NCBI RefSeq assembly: GCF_024166365.1 | Contig: NC_064820.1 | Span: forward strand, 131,336,001-131,400,000 | Source of the DNA: Elephas maximus indicus | Lineage: Eukaryota > Chordata > Mammalia > Proboscidea > Elephantidae | Direction of reading: 5' to 3' | DNA: 64,000 nt | In this document: positions 20,001-60,971 of the stretch, in pieces | Numbering within the stretch: position 1 is the first letter of the stretch | Layout of the letters: each line of letters begins with the position of its first letter | Position numbers and translations under genes: made by a program | Notes under the pieces: model-generated | What the model was told of the DNA's origin: nothing | Seen by the model: only the letters and a program-made list of their open reading frames with translations | Databases searched by the model: none

Positions 20001-21770
20001 CTCCTCTGACTTTCTATTGAGTTATCTAATTCTGTAATTTTATTGTTAATCTTCTGAATTTCTGATTGCTGCCTGTCTGGATTTTTCCAGCTTATTAAAC
20101 TTTTCATTATGTTCCTGAATAATCTTTCTGAGTTCTTCAGTTGCTTTATCTGAGTTGTCTACTTCTGTAATTTTGTTGTTAATCTTCTGAATTTCTGATT
20201 GCTGCCTGTCTGTGGATTTTTCCAGCTTATTAAACTTTTCCTTATGCTCCTAAATAATCTTTCTAATTTCTTCAATTGCTTCATCTGTGTGTTCCTTGAC
20301 TTGTTCTGCATATTGTCTCATTTCCTTCCTGATGTCTTAAAGGGTTCTGTATATTAAACTTTTGTATTCTGCATCTGGTAATTCCAGGAATGCACTTTCA
20401 TCTAGAAGATCCCTGGGTTCTTTGTTTTGAGAGCCTGTTGAGGTGATCATGGCCTGTTTCTTTATGTGACTTGATATCGACTGTTGTCTTCGAGCCATCT
20501 ATAAGTTATTGTATTAGTTTATGCTTGCTTACTGTGTTGTCATAGCTTCTTGCTTTGTTTTGTTTTGGTATACCCCCATGGGTTGCTTGAGTGAGCTAGC
20601 TTGATTATTTTCGCCTTTGGAGCTCTGACTTCTGGTCCCCAGATAAGTAGAGCTGTTATCAGGTATATCAGTCTAGGAGTCCATTCAGTTTTCTTGTATG
20701 AATTCAGCTCAGGTTTCCAGGTAGCTGATCATCAAGTGTTGCACAGGCTCTGACCTACAGTCTTAGAGGGGCAGGAGTGATTGATGTATGTACCGGTATC
20801 TGATAGCAGCAGGGGGTCACACTCTGAACAAGGCAGGAGGCTGAGAACCAACCCCCGAGTGTCTCTGAGGAAAGTGCATCCCTGTTTCTGAGAGCGTGCA
20901 GGTGGGTGGGTTCTGCAGACGGACCATGGGCACCCAAAGTTTTTGGCTGTAAGGACTGGGAGGTACCAGTTATCTTTGGATCCCTGTTGCAGGTGGGTGG
21001 GTGACCTGAGTGGAGCTACCAGTCCTTAGGTCCCTGATGTGGGTAGGTGGGGAACTTGTTTAATAGGCAAAGCAATGTCTAACATCAAACACCCACCTCT
21101 CCACTGCACAGGTGAAATGGTTGGAGTTTGCCAACAAGGGCCTATTCTACCGAAATAGGCCCACACAGGTCTATGCAGAAGGGAAAGGTGCTCAAAGTCC
21201 ATGGACCGTTTATGCCTGGACAGGAGCTGCACCTGTCCTGAGGTCCCCCAGTTATTGGAGCTAGGAAATTATCTTTTCCCCCAAGTGCAAATTTTTTCCT
21301 TCCCCAAGGCTGGGAAGATGGCTCTAGGTGCTCAACAGTGCCTATTTCTGGCCCAGGGAATTCAGCCACTGAAGCCGACTTGCAGATGGGGAGACATGTT
21401 AAAATATATGGAAGTACTTAGCTTTTGCCGAGAGCGCTGTTCTCCTCAGGTTCCGGAGGTGTGAGTGGGCTGTGTGGCTGGCTGCTTCTACCTGAGGAAA
21501 CTGCGGCTGAATGCTAGGACCAGCCCGCTGCTGCCGCCACTCTGGGAATTGCGCCTGAGGGCTCCCCGCGATTCAGGTCCAGTAACTCCTCTCCGCTTCC
21601 AAATGGTTTCTTCCTCCCCCTGCCCCTCAGTTCCTTTTCTAAGCTTGCGTTTGAAGCTCAGGGCTCCCAGCTTGTCACAAATATACTCGTTTCACTTGTT
21701 TTTTCGGTTCTTTGTTGCAAAGAGGGTTCGCTGGAAGCATCTGTCTATTCTGCAATCTTGGCTCCGCCTC
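14086..21770 (-). mobile_element. Full-length L1 LINE, inactive, inserted in an L2
   Basis: The 5' end is at 21770, where the minus strand reads GAGGCGGAGCCAAGATTGC, the usual L1 start. A G+C-rich 5' UTR runs to about 20,499. ORF1 starts at 20498 (MARRQQSISSHIK) and carries an early in-frame stop. ORF2 runs from about 18,890 (ALNSYLSIITLNVNGLNAP, endonuclease) through the polymerase ([23 protein letters not shown] at about 16,800) and the Cys-rich end (about 15,530-15,480), then a 3' UTR to 14,086. Many frameshifts break ORF2, and an 11-base G run lies at 17494-17504. About 7.7 kb. Flanks are T-rich, so the target duplication is not clear. Confidence 0.92.
20031..20298 (-). repeat. Tandem duplication inside L1 ORF1
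   Basis: Two adjacent copies start TCTGTAATTTT (plus strand) at 20031 and 20164. They agree closely over about 133 and 135 bases, including the stretch through TGATTGCTGCCTGTCTG and CAGCTTATTAAACTTTTC. The left copy lacks two bases (GTCTGG against GTCTGTGG), which shifts the frame. The region encodes the Glu/Lys/Gln-rich coiled coil of ORF1. Confidence 0.85.
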
Positions 21771-21774
21771 TATT

Positions 21775-21885
21775 TTTTTCCTTTTTTATTCACTGTTGTT
21801 TCCTCCAGTCTCTAGCACTTTTTTTTTCTAGCACAGTGACTTCTTGCACACAGTAGGTGATCAAGAAATATTTATTGAACTTCTT
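21775..21885 (+). mobile_element. L2 LINE, right part (3' end)
   Basis: The text ends GTAGGTGATCAAGAAATATT, the L2 3' terminus, continuing the L2 left of the L1. Confidence 0.7.
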
Positions 21886-22027
21886 TCTATGTTCTTTCTA
21901 TAAATGGGATCTTGTTATTTGTACCTTTTACTGTTCTGCAATCTGCATTTAAAAAATATATAGCAATGTATCCCGAACGCCTTTCTATGTCAAAATATAA
22001 AGATCTAGCTCCTTTTTAATGATTTCT

Positions 22028-22080
22028 TAGTTTGGTTAGCAGCCAAACATTGTAACCACTGAGCCACCAAGGCTCCTAGT
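22028..22080 (-). mobile_element. AfroSINE head fragment
   Basis: Only the tRNA-derived head remains (complement; GGTTAGCAGCCAAACATTG, GAGCCACCAAGGCTCC). Confidence 0.75.
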
Positions 22081-22232
22081 AAGGAGATAACCATCATTTA
22101 TTTAACTGGTTTCTGATGGTGGTCATTTAGGCTGTAACCAGTTTTCACCAATTACCAAAATGTTCCATTTATAACATGTATTTTTACAAATATGTCTTGT
22201 TATTTTCTTGGGATAAATTTCTAGATTATATT

Positions 22233-22400
22233 CAGAAATCCTGGTGTCATAGTGGTTAAGAGCTAAGGCTGCAAACCAAAAGAAGGGCAGTTCAAATCCA
22301 CAAGGCGCTTCTTGGAAACCCCATGGGGCAGTTCTACTCTGTCCTATAGGGTCACTATAAGTAGGAATCAACTTGACAGCGATGGGTTTTGTTTTGTTTT
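22233..22400 (+). mobile_element. AfroSINE
   Basis: AGAAATCCTGGTGTCATAGT head, CTTGACAGCGATGGGTTTTG tail. First of three same-strand copies within 900 bases. Confidence 0.88.
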
Positions 22401-22721
22401 TTTTATGGAAAAAATGCATACAGGTTTTTGAAATATGAATTAAATGCTGGAAAGGAATTTAGAAATTACCTGGTCTAGTTTCTTATTTTGAGAAATGAAT
22501 GGGGAGAGGTCACACAGCCAAACTACTGCACAGCTGAATCTGGACTCTAGGTCTCCTCTTAGACAAGTTTATTGTTTTGTTTTTCATACTTGGAATTAGA
22601 ATCCACCTGGAATTGATTTTTGTGTATAGTGTGATGTAGGAGTCAAGTTTCATGCTATAATTAACATTTTGCTATTTTTGGTTTATCAAATATCTGTTTA
22701 TACATCTCAATCTGTCCTTCA

Positions 22722-22935
22722 AGAATGTCTGGTGATGCAATGGTTAAGTGCTTAGCTACTAAGCGAAAGGTAGGTGGTTCAAACCCACCAGCTGCTAAGT
22801 GGGAGAAAGATGTGGCAGACTGCTTCCATAAAGATTTACTGTCTTAGAAACCATATGGGGCAGTTCTACTCTGTCCTATAGGGTCGCCTGTGAGTCAGAA
22901 CGGACCCGACAGCGATGGTTTTTTTTTTTTTTTTA
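22722..22935 (+). mobile_element. AfroSINE (long form)
   Basis: GGTGATGCAATGGTTAAGTG head, with the GGCAGACTGCTTCCATAAAG segment, CCCGACAGCGATGG tail and a T run. Confidence 0.88.
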
Positions 22936-22944
22936 CTAATCTAA

Positions 22945-23115
22945 AATCCTGGTGGTGTAGTGGTTAAGTGATATGGCTGCTAACCAAGAGGTCAGCAGTT
23001 CAAATCCTCCAGGTGCTTCTTGGAAACTGTATGGTGCAGTTCTACTCTGTCCTATAGGGTCGCTATGAGTCAGAACTGACTCGATGGCAGTGGGTTTGGT
23101 TTTTTTTTTTTTGTT
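22945..23115 (+). mobile_element. AfroSINE (short form)
   Basis: AAAATCCTGGTGGTGTAGTG head and CTCGATGGCAGTGGGTTTGG tail. It begins about 10 bases after the T run of the previous copy. Confidence 0.88.
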
Positions 23116-24169
23116 TGTTATCCTTCAGTGCATTTAATTTTTAGGTGCAAAGGCATGATATAGATAACCAGTATGTTTCACCCCTAAATAATTCAGCAAG
23201 CTTATCCTTACCTAGATTTCATTATTTATTTATGGTTCATTTCTTTTCAATGAAATCAAATTTATATACAGTAAAATGCACAAATTTTAAGTGGACATTT
23301 GATGAGTTCTGACAAATACAGACATTTATGTAATGCAAACTTCTATCAAGATACAGAACATTACCATCAGATTAGAAAGTTCCTTCAGGATCCTGCACAG
23401 TAAATTCCCATCCCATCCCCTGCCATAGCTTAGTTTAGATTGTTCTAGAACTTCATATAAGTGGAATTATACACTGTGCATGCTCTTGGATAAAGCTTTT
23501 TTCACTCGGCTCAATGTTTTTAAGATTCATACTCAAAATGTGTAGTCTATTGCTGAATAATATTCCAATATGTGAATATACCATAGTTCATCCATTCAAC
23601 AACACGGATAAAGCTGCTGTTTTTATGTGTATTTTATGGACTTTCTTGTTAGTGTCTTTTTGTGGACATTTACTTTCATATCTCTTGGTAAACACTTAAA
23701 TGCCAGTTATTGCTTTATTGACTCAGCTCCAAATTTGTCCTTTTGGCCTGCCTTGTAAAAATGGATCTGAGCTTTCAATAGTTTCTCTTTGCCAGTTCTC
23801 ACTGAAGATTTGTCAATAGAGGGTGCTGGAGAGACATTGAAGGAGAAAAGACCTTTCCTTCCTAGTTTTCAGGTGCTTGTTTACTAGGCTCCTGCAGCAC
23901 ATCTTTCCTAGTGTCTGGCTTCTGCGGTACACAATGGCCGGCAGCACCCAATGGCCAGCACTTTCCCCCAGTACTCCTTTCCACCTGCCTTTGGGTGGTT
24001 TTGTAGCAGAGTGCCCCACCAATAGCTTTCCCTAGCAGCCAAAGCGTGAATTTTCGACAAGTTCCCCTGGGATGGTATTATAGCAGTTTCTCTGCCACTC
24101 AATGAGCCACAGCCATGCTTATTTGCCATTTGTATAACTTCTTTGATAAAGGATCTGTCCAATTTTTTT

Positions 24170-24960
24170 TCCCATTTTTTTTTAATAACTTTTATTAAGC
24201 TTCAAGTGAACGTTTACAAATCCAATCAGTCTGTCACATATAAGTTTACATACATCTCACTCCCTACTCCCACTTGCTCTCCCCCTCTTGAGTCAGCCCT
24301 TTCAGTCTCTCCTTTCTTGACAATTTTGCCGGCTTCCCTCTCTCTCTATCCTCCCATCCCCCCTCCAGACAAGAGTTGCCAACACAATCTCAAGTGTCCA
24401 CCTGATATAATTAGCTCACTCTTCATCAGCATCTCTCTCCCACCCGCTGACCAGTCCCTTTCATGTCTGATGAGTTGTCTTCGGGGATGGTTCCTGTCCT
24501 GTGTCAACTGAAGGTCTGGGGAGCATGGCCGCCGGGATTCCTCCAGTCTCAGTCAGACCATTAAGTTTGGTCTTTTTATGAGAATTTGGGGTCCGCATCC
24601 CACTGATCTCCTGCTCCCTCAGGGGTTCTCTTTTGTGCTCCCTGTCAGGGCAGTCATCGATTGTGGCCAGGCACCAACTAGTTCTTCTGGTTTCTGGATG
24701 ATGTAGGTCTCTGGTTCATGTGGCCCTTTCTGTCTCTTGGGCTCTTAGTTGTCGTGTGACCTTGGTGTTCTTCATTTTCCTTTGCTCCAGGTGGGTCGAG
24801 ACCAATTGATGCATCTTGATGGCCACTTGTTAGCATTTAAGACCCCAGACGCCACATTTCAAAGTGGGATGCAGAATGATTTCATAATAGAATTATTTTG
24901 CCAATTGACTTAGAAGTCCCCGCAAACCATGTTCCCCAGACCCCCGCACTTGCTCCGTTT
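24170..24960 (-). mobile_element. L1 3'-UTR insertion (5'-truncated)
   Basis: This intergenic L1 reads as the complement of the young L1 3' UTR, from the T-rich tail (TTTATTAAGCTTCAAGTGAA) to about 24960. TTCCCATTTTTT occurs on both sides (about 24170 and 24959) as the likely target duplication. It lies inside an older minus-strand L1. Confidence 0.88.
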
Positions 24961-25211
24961 TCCCATTTTTTAAAAAAACTCTTTTTTAAAAAACTATTCT
25001 AAGTACTGCTTATATATTTTGGCCCTTTATCACTTATCTATCCATCTATCTCTTTTACAAACATTTTCTCCCCGTATGTGGATTGTGTTTTCATATGAAC
25101 AGTATTCTTCGAAGAGAAAAAGGTTTTAATGTTAATGAAGTTCAATTTATCAATTTTTTCCTTTTATACTTCATGCTTTTTATGCTCTATCTAAGAAATC
25201 TTTGATTAACC

Positions 25212-25375
25212 CAGTGGTTCTCAACTGGGGACATTAGGTAATGCCTGGAGATTTTTTTTATTGTTACAACTTAGGTTTGCTACTGGTATCTAGTGGGTAG
25301 AGGCCAGGGGTACAGCTAAACATCCTCTAACACACAGAATAGCACAGCACCCCCCACCTGGATACCTTCATTGAA
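25212..25375 (+). mobile_element. MER20-like hAT DNA transposon remnant
   Basis: It begins CAGTGGTTCTCAACTGGGGA and contains TGCCTGGAGA and CTACTGGTATCTAGTGGGTA, which are diagnostic of the mammal-wide non-autonomous MER20 element. It is degraded at the right end. Confidence 0.78.
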
Positions 25376-25650
25376 AATTGACCGTGTATGTGAGGATCTA
25401 TTTTTGTGTCCTCTATTCTGTTCCATTGATCTTTATTTGTACCTTTATGCCAATATGACACTTTCTTAATAACTGTACCTTTATAATAATTGTTAAAATT
25501 GGGTAATGTAAGCTCTCCAACTTGGTTCCCTTTTTTTCAAAATTGCATTGGCTATTCTAGACCCTTTCCATTTCCATATAAACTTTAGAATCTGCTTACT
25601 TATTCTGGTATTTCCATTGGGATTGCATTGAATCTGTAGATGAATTTGGA

Positions 25651-26999
25651 CATTAGAGAGTCCATATTAGCCTGATGCCATTGAACACTGGAATAATATA
25701 GTGTTAAGCAATAACTCTCATCTGATTCTGGGCTCATTATACAGCCAGATAGGTCGGAGAGGATACAGTGACTACAGCATGTGAGTGGTTGATCCTCTTT
25801 GAAGACAGTTTTCTCTGTAAAATTATAAGCCAGTATTCTGTTCGTAGCATCATTTTTTGTGAGCTTGATTAATAATGAGTCTACCCAGAGCAATAGTGTC
25901 TTACCGAGGTACTGACAAATCAGGTTCTGAGTTTGGAAGAATGAAAATAAATCCTGAGTGGTAGTCATTTCACCAATTTAATGCTGCCTTGGGGCAAGCA
26001 GGCCAGTTCAGGTATATCACTCTGCCTCCTGGCGAGCTACCTTTGAAGAACGTGGACAGCGAGCATTCATCGAAGACATCCTGAGTACAATTCATTGGTG
26101 CCTATGCAGTGACTCCAGAGTCCCTGCTTAATCATCATCCTATGATGCCTTCCAGGGGTCATTAGAAAAGTAGAATTGACTGTTTGCAAACCCTGCCACT
26201 TTTAATACAGGGAGAGGCTCAAGGTGTTCTGAATTCAGTCAATACATTTACATTTTTATAGGGCTTTGCAGACTTCAAATATGATTCATTTAATTCTATC
26301 TCTTCTTGCCCTGCCCTACCAAAATTCATCATTTATGGTAATGTATGGAAAAATGTTCCTCCTTTTTCCTGAACTGTTGGGTAGGGCTAAGTGAGTTTTG
26401 AAAAAAGGAGGTGGAAGAGCGATTCCCTGTTTTCAATGTGGGCAGATGCTAGTGCCCACTATCCCAGAGCTGGCTTAGAGACAGGCTGTGCACCCTCCCT
26501 TGACTTAGTGAAGAGAAGGAAGCTACTATTTCTTGAGGGCATTATGTGTTGTTCCTAAAATTTAGTGCCTCTGTAAATGTCTTTTCATTTTGTTGATTCA
26601 AATGGAGGACAGGCAAAGGAAAGGTGTGGTGTTGGCACCTGTGTACAGAGAATCTTGCTGGCTGATAGAAAATGAAGACAAACCAATTAGAGTGTCTAAG
26701 AATTACGGTTAGGAGAATTAGTGCCTCAGTCTGTGGGGTAGATGGAAGACAGTAGCTGAGCTGTTGATAGAGACTGACAATGCTGGGCAGGAATCTGTGC
26801 TTGGTACTGTGTGTTCATTGGTCCATTTGTTCATTCATTCATGTAAATGAAAGTAAGCCTGGCATCATGCTGGGAACTGCAGACCAATGCAAAGATGAGT
26901 CAGAGATGGTCCTCGCCCTACAATGCTTAGTGTCTAAGAGGGAAAAATATAACATTTATGTCAAAACCGATAGGACTGTACAACACAAAGCATGAACCT
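25651..26999. other. Intergenic, mostly unique
   Basis: No gene was recognised. The 122-codon minus-strand open frame (25968-25600) resembles no known family and overlaps old L1 at its end. The piece at about 26800-26950 (CTGGCATCATGCTGGGAACT) resembles an old mammal-wide repeat. Confidence 0.45.
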
Positions 27000-27200
27000 T
27001 AATACAAACTATAAACTTTAGTTAATAATACAGTAATGTGTCAATATTGGTTTATCAATTTTATCAAATGTATCACAGGAATACAAAACAGAAATAGGAG
27101 AAAAAAAGTGCAGGGGGGGTTTCTATGGAAACTGTACTTTCTGCACAATTTTTCTATAAAACTAAAACTGCTCTAAAAATAAAGTCTGTTAAAAAAAAAT
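27000..27200 (+). mobile_element. Old L1 3' end
   Basis: TAATACAGTAATGTGTCAAT and ACTGCTCTAAAAATAAAGTC followed by an A-rich tail are typical of old L1 3' ends. Intergenic, directly before the younger L1. Confidence 0.6.
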
Positions 27201-27214
27201 AGGTCCCCATTTAG

Positions 27215-27972
27215 GAGCTGGTTTCAGGGGACAACTAGGTCAATTGGGATAACAAACATTATTAAGAAAATGTCCTGAATCCCGCTTTGGTGAGTGGCAT
27301 CTGGGGTCTTAAAAGCTAGCAAGCAGTCATCTAAGATGCATCAATTGTTCCCAACCCACCTGGAGCAAAGGAGAATGAAGAATACCAAAGACACAAGGAA
27401 AATATTAGCCCAAGAGACAGAAAGGGCCCCATAAACCAGAGACTCTATCAGCCCGAGATCAGAAGAACTAGAGGATGTCCAGCTACTGCCAATGACTGCC
27501 CTGACATGGAACACAGCAGAGAGTCCCTGACAGAGCAGGAAAAAAGTGGGATGCAGAACTCTAGTAAAGAGACCAGACTCAGTGGTCTGATTGAGACTGG
27601 AGGCACCCTGGAAGACATGGTCCCTGAACTCTCTGTTAACCCAGAACTAAAACCATTCCTGAAGCCAAATCTTCAGACAAAGATTAGACTGGACTATAAG
27701 ACATAAAATGATACTCATGAAGAATGTGCTTCTTAGTTCAAGTCAATGCATGAGACTAAATGGGCAGCTTCTGTACCAAGGTGAGACGAGAAGGCAGAAA
27801 GGGTCAGAACTGGTTGAATGGACATGGGAAATCCGGAGCAGAAAGGAGGCGTGTGCTGTCACATTATAGGGAGAGCAACTAGGGTCACATAACAATGTGT
27901 GTTTAAATTTTTGTATGAGAAACTAACTTGAGCTGTAAACTTTCACTTAAAGCACAATTAAAAAAAAAAAAA
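27215..27972 (+). mobile_element. L1 3'-UTR insertion (5'-truncated)
   Basis: The young L1 3' UTR text runs from about 27215 (GGTTTCAGGGGACAACTAGG) to the A-rich tail at 27958-27974 and is followed at once by a SINE. It lies just after an old L1 3' end (about 27000-27200). The 66-codon open frame at 27506 is a chance reading of this UTR. Confidence 0.85.
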
Positions 27973-27974
27973 AA

Positions 27975-28170
27975 GTCCCTGGGTGGTGCAAATAGATTGC
28001 ACTTAAGTTCTGACCTGAAGGTTGGTGGCTCGAAGCAATCCAGTGGTGCTGTGGAAGAAAGGCCTGGTGATCTGCTTTCATAAAGATTACAGCCAGAAAA
28101 CCTATGGAGCAGTTTTACTCTGTAACACATGGGGTTGCTGTGAGTCAGAATGGACTTGATGGAAACAGGC
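27975..28170 (+). mobile_element. AfroSINE (long form)
   Basis: AGTCCCTGGGTGGTGCAAAT head, GGACTTGATGGAAACAGGC tail; it starts at the A-rich end of the L1. Confidence 0.87.
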
Positions 28171-28397
28171 ATTTAAAAAATTTAACACTTAGAAAAGGTC
28201 ATTCATGTATCCAGCACTTGTACAGTTTCTGGTAATGCTTTATACAAGCCCAGTGTTTGCTGAAACCATTTGTACTAATAAAAAAAAAAAGTGGAATAAA
28301 TAAATCTTAAGTGTGAATGCAGAGATGGAAGGAATGGTTTTATAGACGAAGAGAAGAGCAAGGGCAAAGATACAGTGGGAGGAAAACAGGCATTGTA

Positions 28398-29661
28398 TGT
28401 TGTTGTTAGATGCCATTAAGTCAGTTCCGACTCATAGTGACCCTACGCACAACAGAACAAAATACTGCCTGGTCCTGCGCCAGCCTCACAATTGTTGCTA
28501 TGCTTGAGCCCATTATTGCAGCCACTGTGTCAATCCATCTCGTTGAGGGTCTTCTTTTTCCTTGACCCTTTACTAAGCATGATGTCTTTCTTCAGGGACT
28601 GGTCCCTCCTAGCCTCGCTTCGCCTCTAAGTAGCATTCTGGCTGTATTTCTTTCAAGAAAGATTTGTTGTTCTTTTGGCAGTCCGTGGTATATTCCATAT
28701 TCTTTGCCAACACCACAATTCAAAGGTGTCAATTCTTCTTCGGTCTTCCTTATCGATTGTCCAACTTTCACATGCATTTGAAGTGGTTGAAAACACCATG
28801 GCTTGGGTCAGGCACACCTTAATCCTTAAGGTGACATCTTTGCTTTTCAACACTTTAAAGAGGTCTTTTGCAGCAGATTTGCCCAATGCAATATGTCTTT
28901 TGATTTCTTGACTACTGCTTCCATGGGTGTTGATTGTGGATCCAAGTCAAATGAAATCCTTGACAATTTCAATCTCTTCATTTATCATTATGTTGCTTAT
29001 TGGTCCAGTTGTGAGAATTTTTGTTTTCTTTATGTTGAAGTAATCAACTTGACAGCAATGGTTTTTTTTTTTGGTTTACGTTGAGGTGTAATTCATACTG
29101 AAGGCTGTGGTCTTTGATCTTCATCAGTAAGCGCTTCAAGTCCATTTCACTTGCAGCAAGCACGGTTGTGTCATCTGCATAACACAGGTTGTTAATGTGT
29201 CTTCCAATTCTGATGTCCCGTTCTTCATATAGTCCAACTTCTAGAATTATTTGCTCAGCATACAGATTGATTAGGTATGGTGAAATGATACAACCCTGAT
29301 GCACCCCTTTTCTGACTTTAAACCATGCAGCAACCCCTTGTTCTGTTTGAACGACTGCCTCTTGATCCATGTACAGATTCCCCAGGAGCTCAATTAAATG
29401 TTCTGGAATTCCCATTCTCCACAATGTTCTCCATAATTTGTTATGATCCACACAGTCGAATGCCTTAGCATAGTCAATAAAACACAGGTTAACATCTTTC
29501 TGGTATTCTCTGCTTTCAGCCAGGATCCATCTGACATTAGCAACGATATCCCTGGCTCTACATCCTCTTCTGAATCCTGCTTGAATTTCTGTGGGTTTCC
29601 TGTTGATAAACTGTTGCTGCTGCAGAAACATGAAATGACTGGCTGTAGTATAGGAGGCCAC
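28398..29661 (-). mobile_element. RTE LINE, 5'-truncated (reverse transcriptase and 3' end)
   Basis: This intergenic copy keeps a 205-codon open piece (29661-29044) of the polymerase: FRRGCRARDIVANVRWI, FIDYAKAFDCVDH and the catalytic LCYADDTTVLAASE. The 3' part to 28398 is broken by stops. A mini-SINE interrupts it at about 29041-29074. The truncation at about 29661 borders unrelated sequence. Confidence 0.9.
29041..29074 (+). mobile_element. Mini AfroSINE: 34-bp tail only, in an RTE
   Basis: AATCAACTTGACAGCAATGG plus a T run is the last piece of an AfroSINE. It is flanked by TTTATGTTGAAG (29029-29040) and TTTACGTTGAGG (29075-29086), a 12-base near-duplication of the RTE target (the other RTE copy has the target once, at about 35900). 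Confidence 0.75.
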
Positions 29662-29949
29662 GAGGCAAGCACTGAGAAATAATATTGTGGAAAAGTAGGC
29701 TGGGATTCACTGAAACACCTATTAATCAATTTAGTTTATTTGAGATTGTACACTTTTAAGTCACACCCAAATAATGCAGATTTTATTTGAGTTTCCCTTA
29801 GATAGGGCAGATTCAGTTACTGTGGTAATGAGATGGGGGATGGTAAGGGTGGGTGGAAAGGATACTGAGGGTAGAAGAAATGAAGGAAGAAAATTAGTTG
29901 ATCAAAACTGTCTTCGCTCTTCAAAAGTAAGAATATACACAGGCAAGAT

Positions 29950-30125
29950 ATTTGGTGGTGCAATGGTTAAGTGCTCGTTTGCCAACTGAAAAGTCAGCAG
30001 TTGGAAACTGCCCAGCAGCTCTGAGGGAGAGAGCCCTGGCTGCCTCCTAATGATTACAGCCTTGGAAACCCTATGGGGCAGTTCTACTCTGTCACATGGG
30101 GTTGCGATGATGGCCCGCAACAGCA
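29950..30125 (+). mobile_element. AfroSINE (long form)
   Basis: TGGTGGTGCAATGGTTAAGT head; the tail is decayed (GATGATGGCCCGCAACAGC). It lies about 320 bases upstream of the ALDH7A1 CpG island. Confidence 0.85.
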
Positions 30126-30282
30126 CAATTTAATATTTTCCATTAATTAGAAAGCTCTAATTTATAATTTACCAAAGCCGTAAAACCAAGTCTCCCCCTC
30201 TGCCAGAAAAAAATCACACACAACCTAACTCAAATTCCATCCTAAAACACTGGTTACTCCACAGACCAGTATCGTCACCATG

Positions 30283-30416
30283 ATGTGGAAGCTGATTACA
30301 AACGCAACTTCTCAGGTTCCAGTCCAGACCCCCTGACAGAATGAATCAGAATCTGCATTGTAGCAAGATCACCAGGTGATTGCATGCACGTTACAGTCTG
30401 AGAAACCCTGCTCTAA
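30283..30416 (+). mobile_element. MER5A-type hAT DNA transposon remnant
   Basis: AATCAGAATCTGCATTGTAG, CACCAGGTGATTGCATGCAC and TGAGAAACCCTGCTC match the right half of MER5A. It lies just upstream of the ALDH7A1 CpG island. Confidence 0.75.
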
Positions 30417-30697
30417 CATACAGTACTTTAAAGCTAGTATTTTGCTGAAAAGAAATTCCTGGCAGTCGCCGCGGTTCCATGCGCCTTCCACCAGATTGCA
30501 CGGGCCCCGTCGCTTTTTCTCCCGGTGGGTCCTTTGTTCTAGACCAGTAAGAAGCTCCGGGCTTCTCCGGAAGACCCCGACTCAGCGCCAGCCGGGGCGG
30601 GGCGGCCCTGGGGCCAATGGACTCGGCCTGGCGTGGGGCGGGGCTCTATTTCAGCAGCTCCCCGGGCCGCAGGCGCACCACCAGTCCCGGGCTCAGT

Positions 30698-60933
<30,236 letters not shown>

Positions 60934-60971
60934 TAGGCAAATCAGCTTGTCGTGCTCTTTAAATGCCAATT

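Larger units (their letters stand above)
23225..25650 (-). mobile_element. Old L1, minus strand, with MER20 and a younger L1 inserted
   Basis: Decayed L1 3'-UTR-like text (23230-23700) and ORF2-like text (24970-25200 and 25380-25640, reading GATTGCATTGAATCTGTAGA) run on the same strand. They are interrupted by the younger L1 at 24170-24960 and a MER20-like element at 25212-25375. The exact subfamily is not assigned. Confidence 0.65.

Noticed and set aside
15198..21815. Many open frames of 60-150 codons as separate genes
   Set aside because: They are pieces or antisense shadows of one decayed L1.
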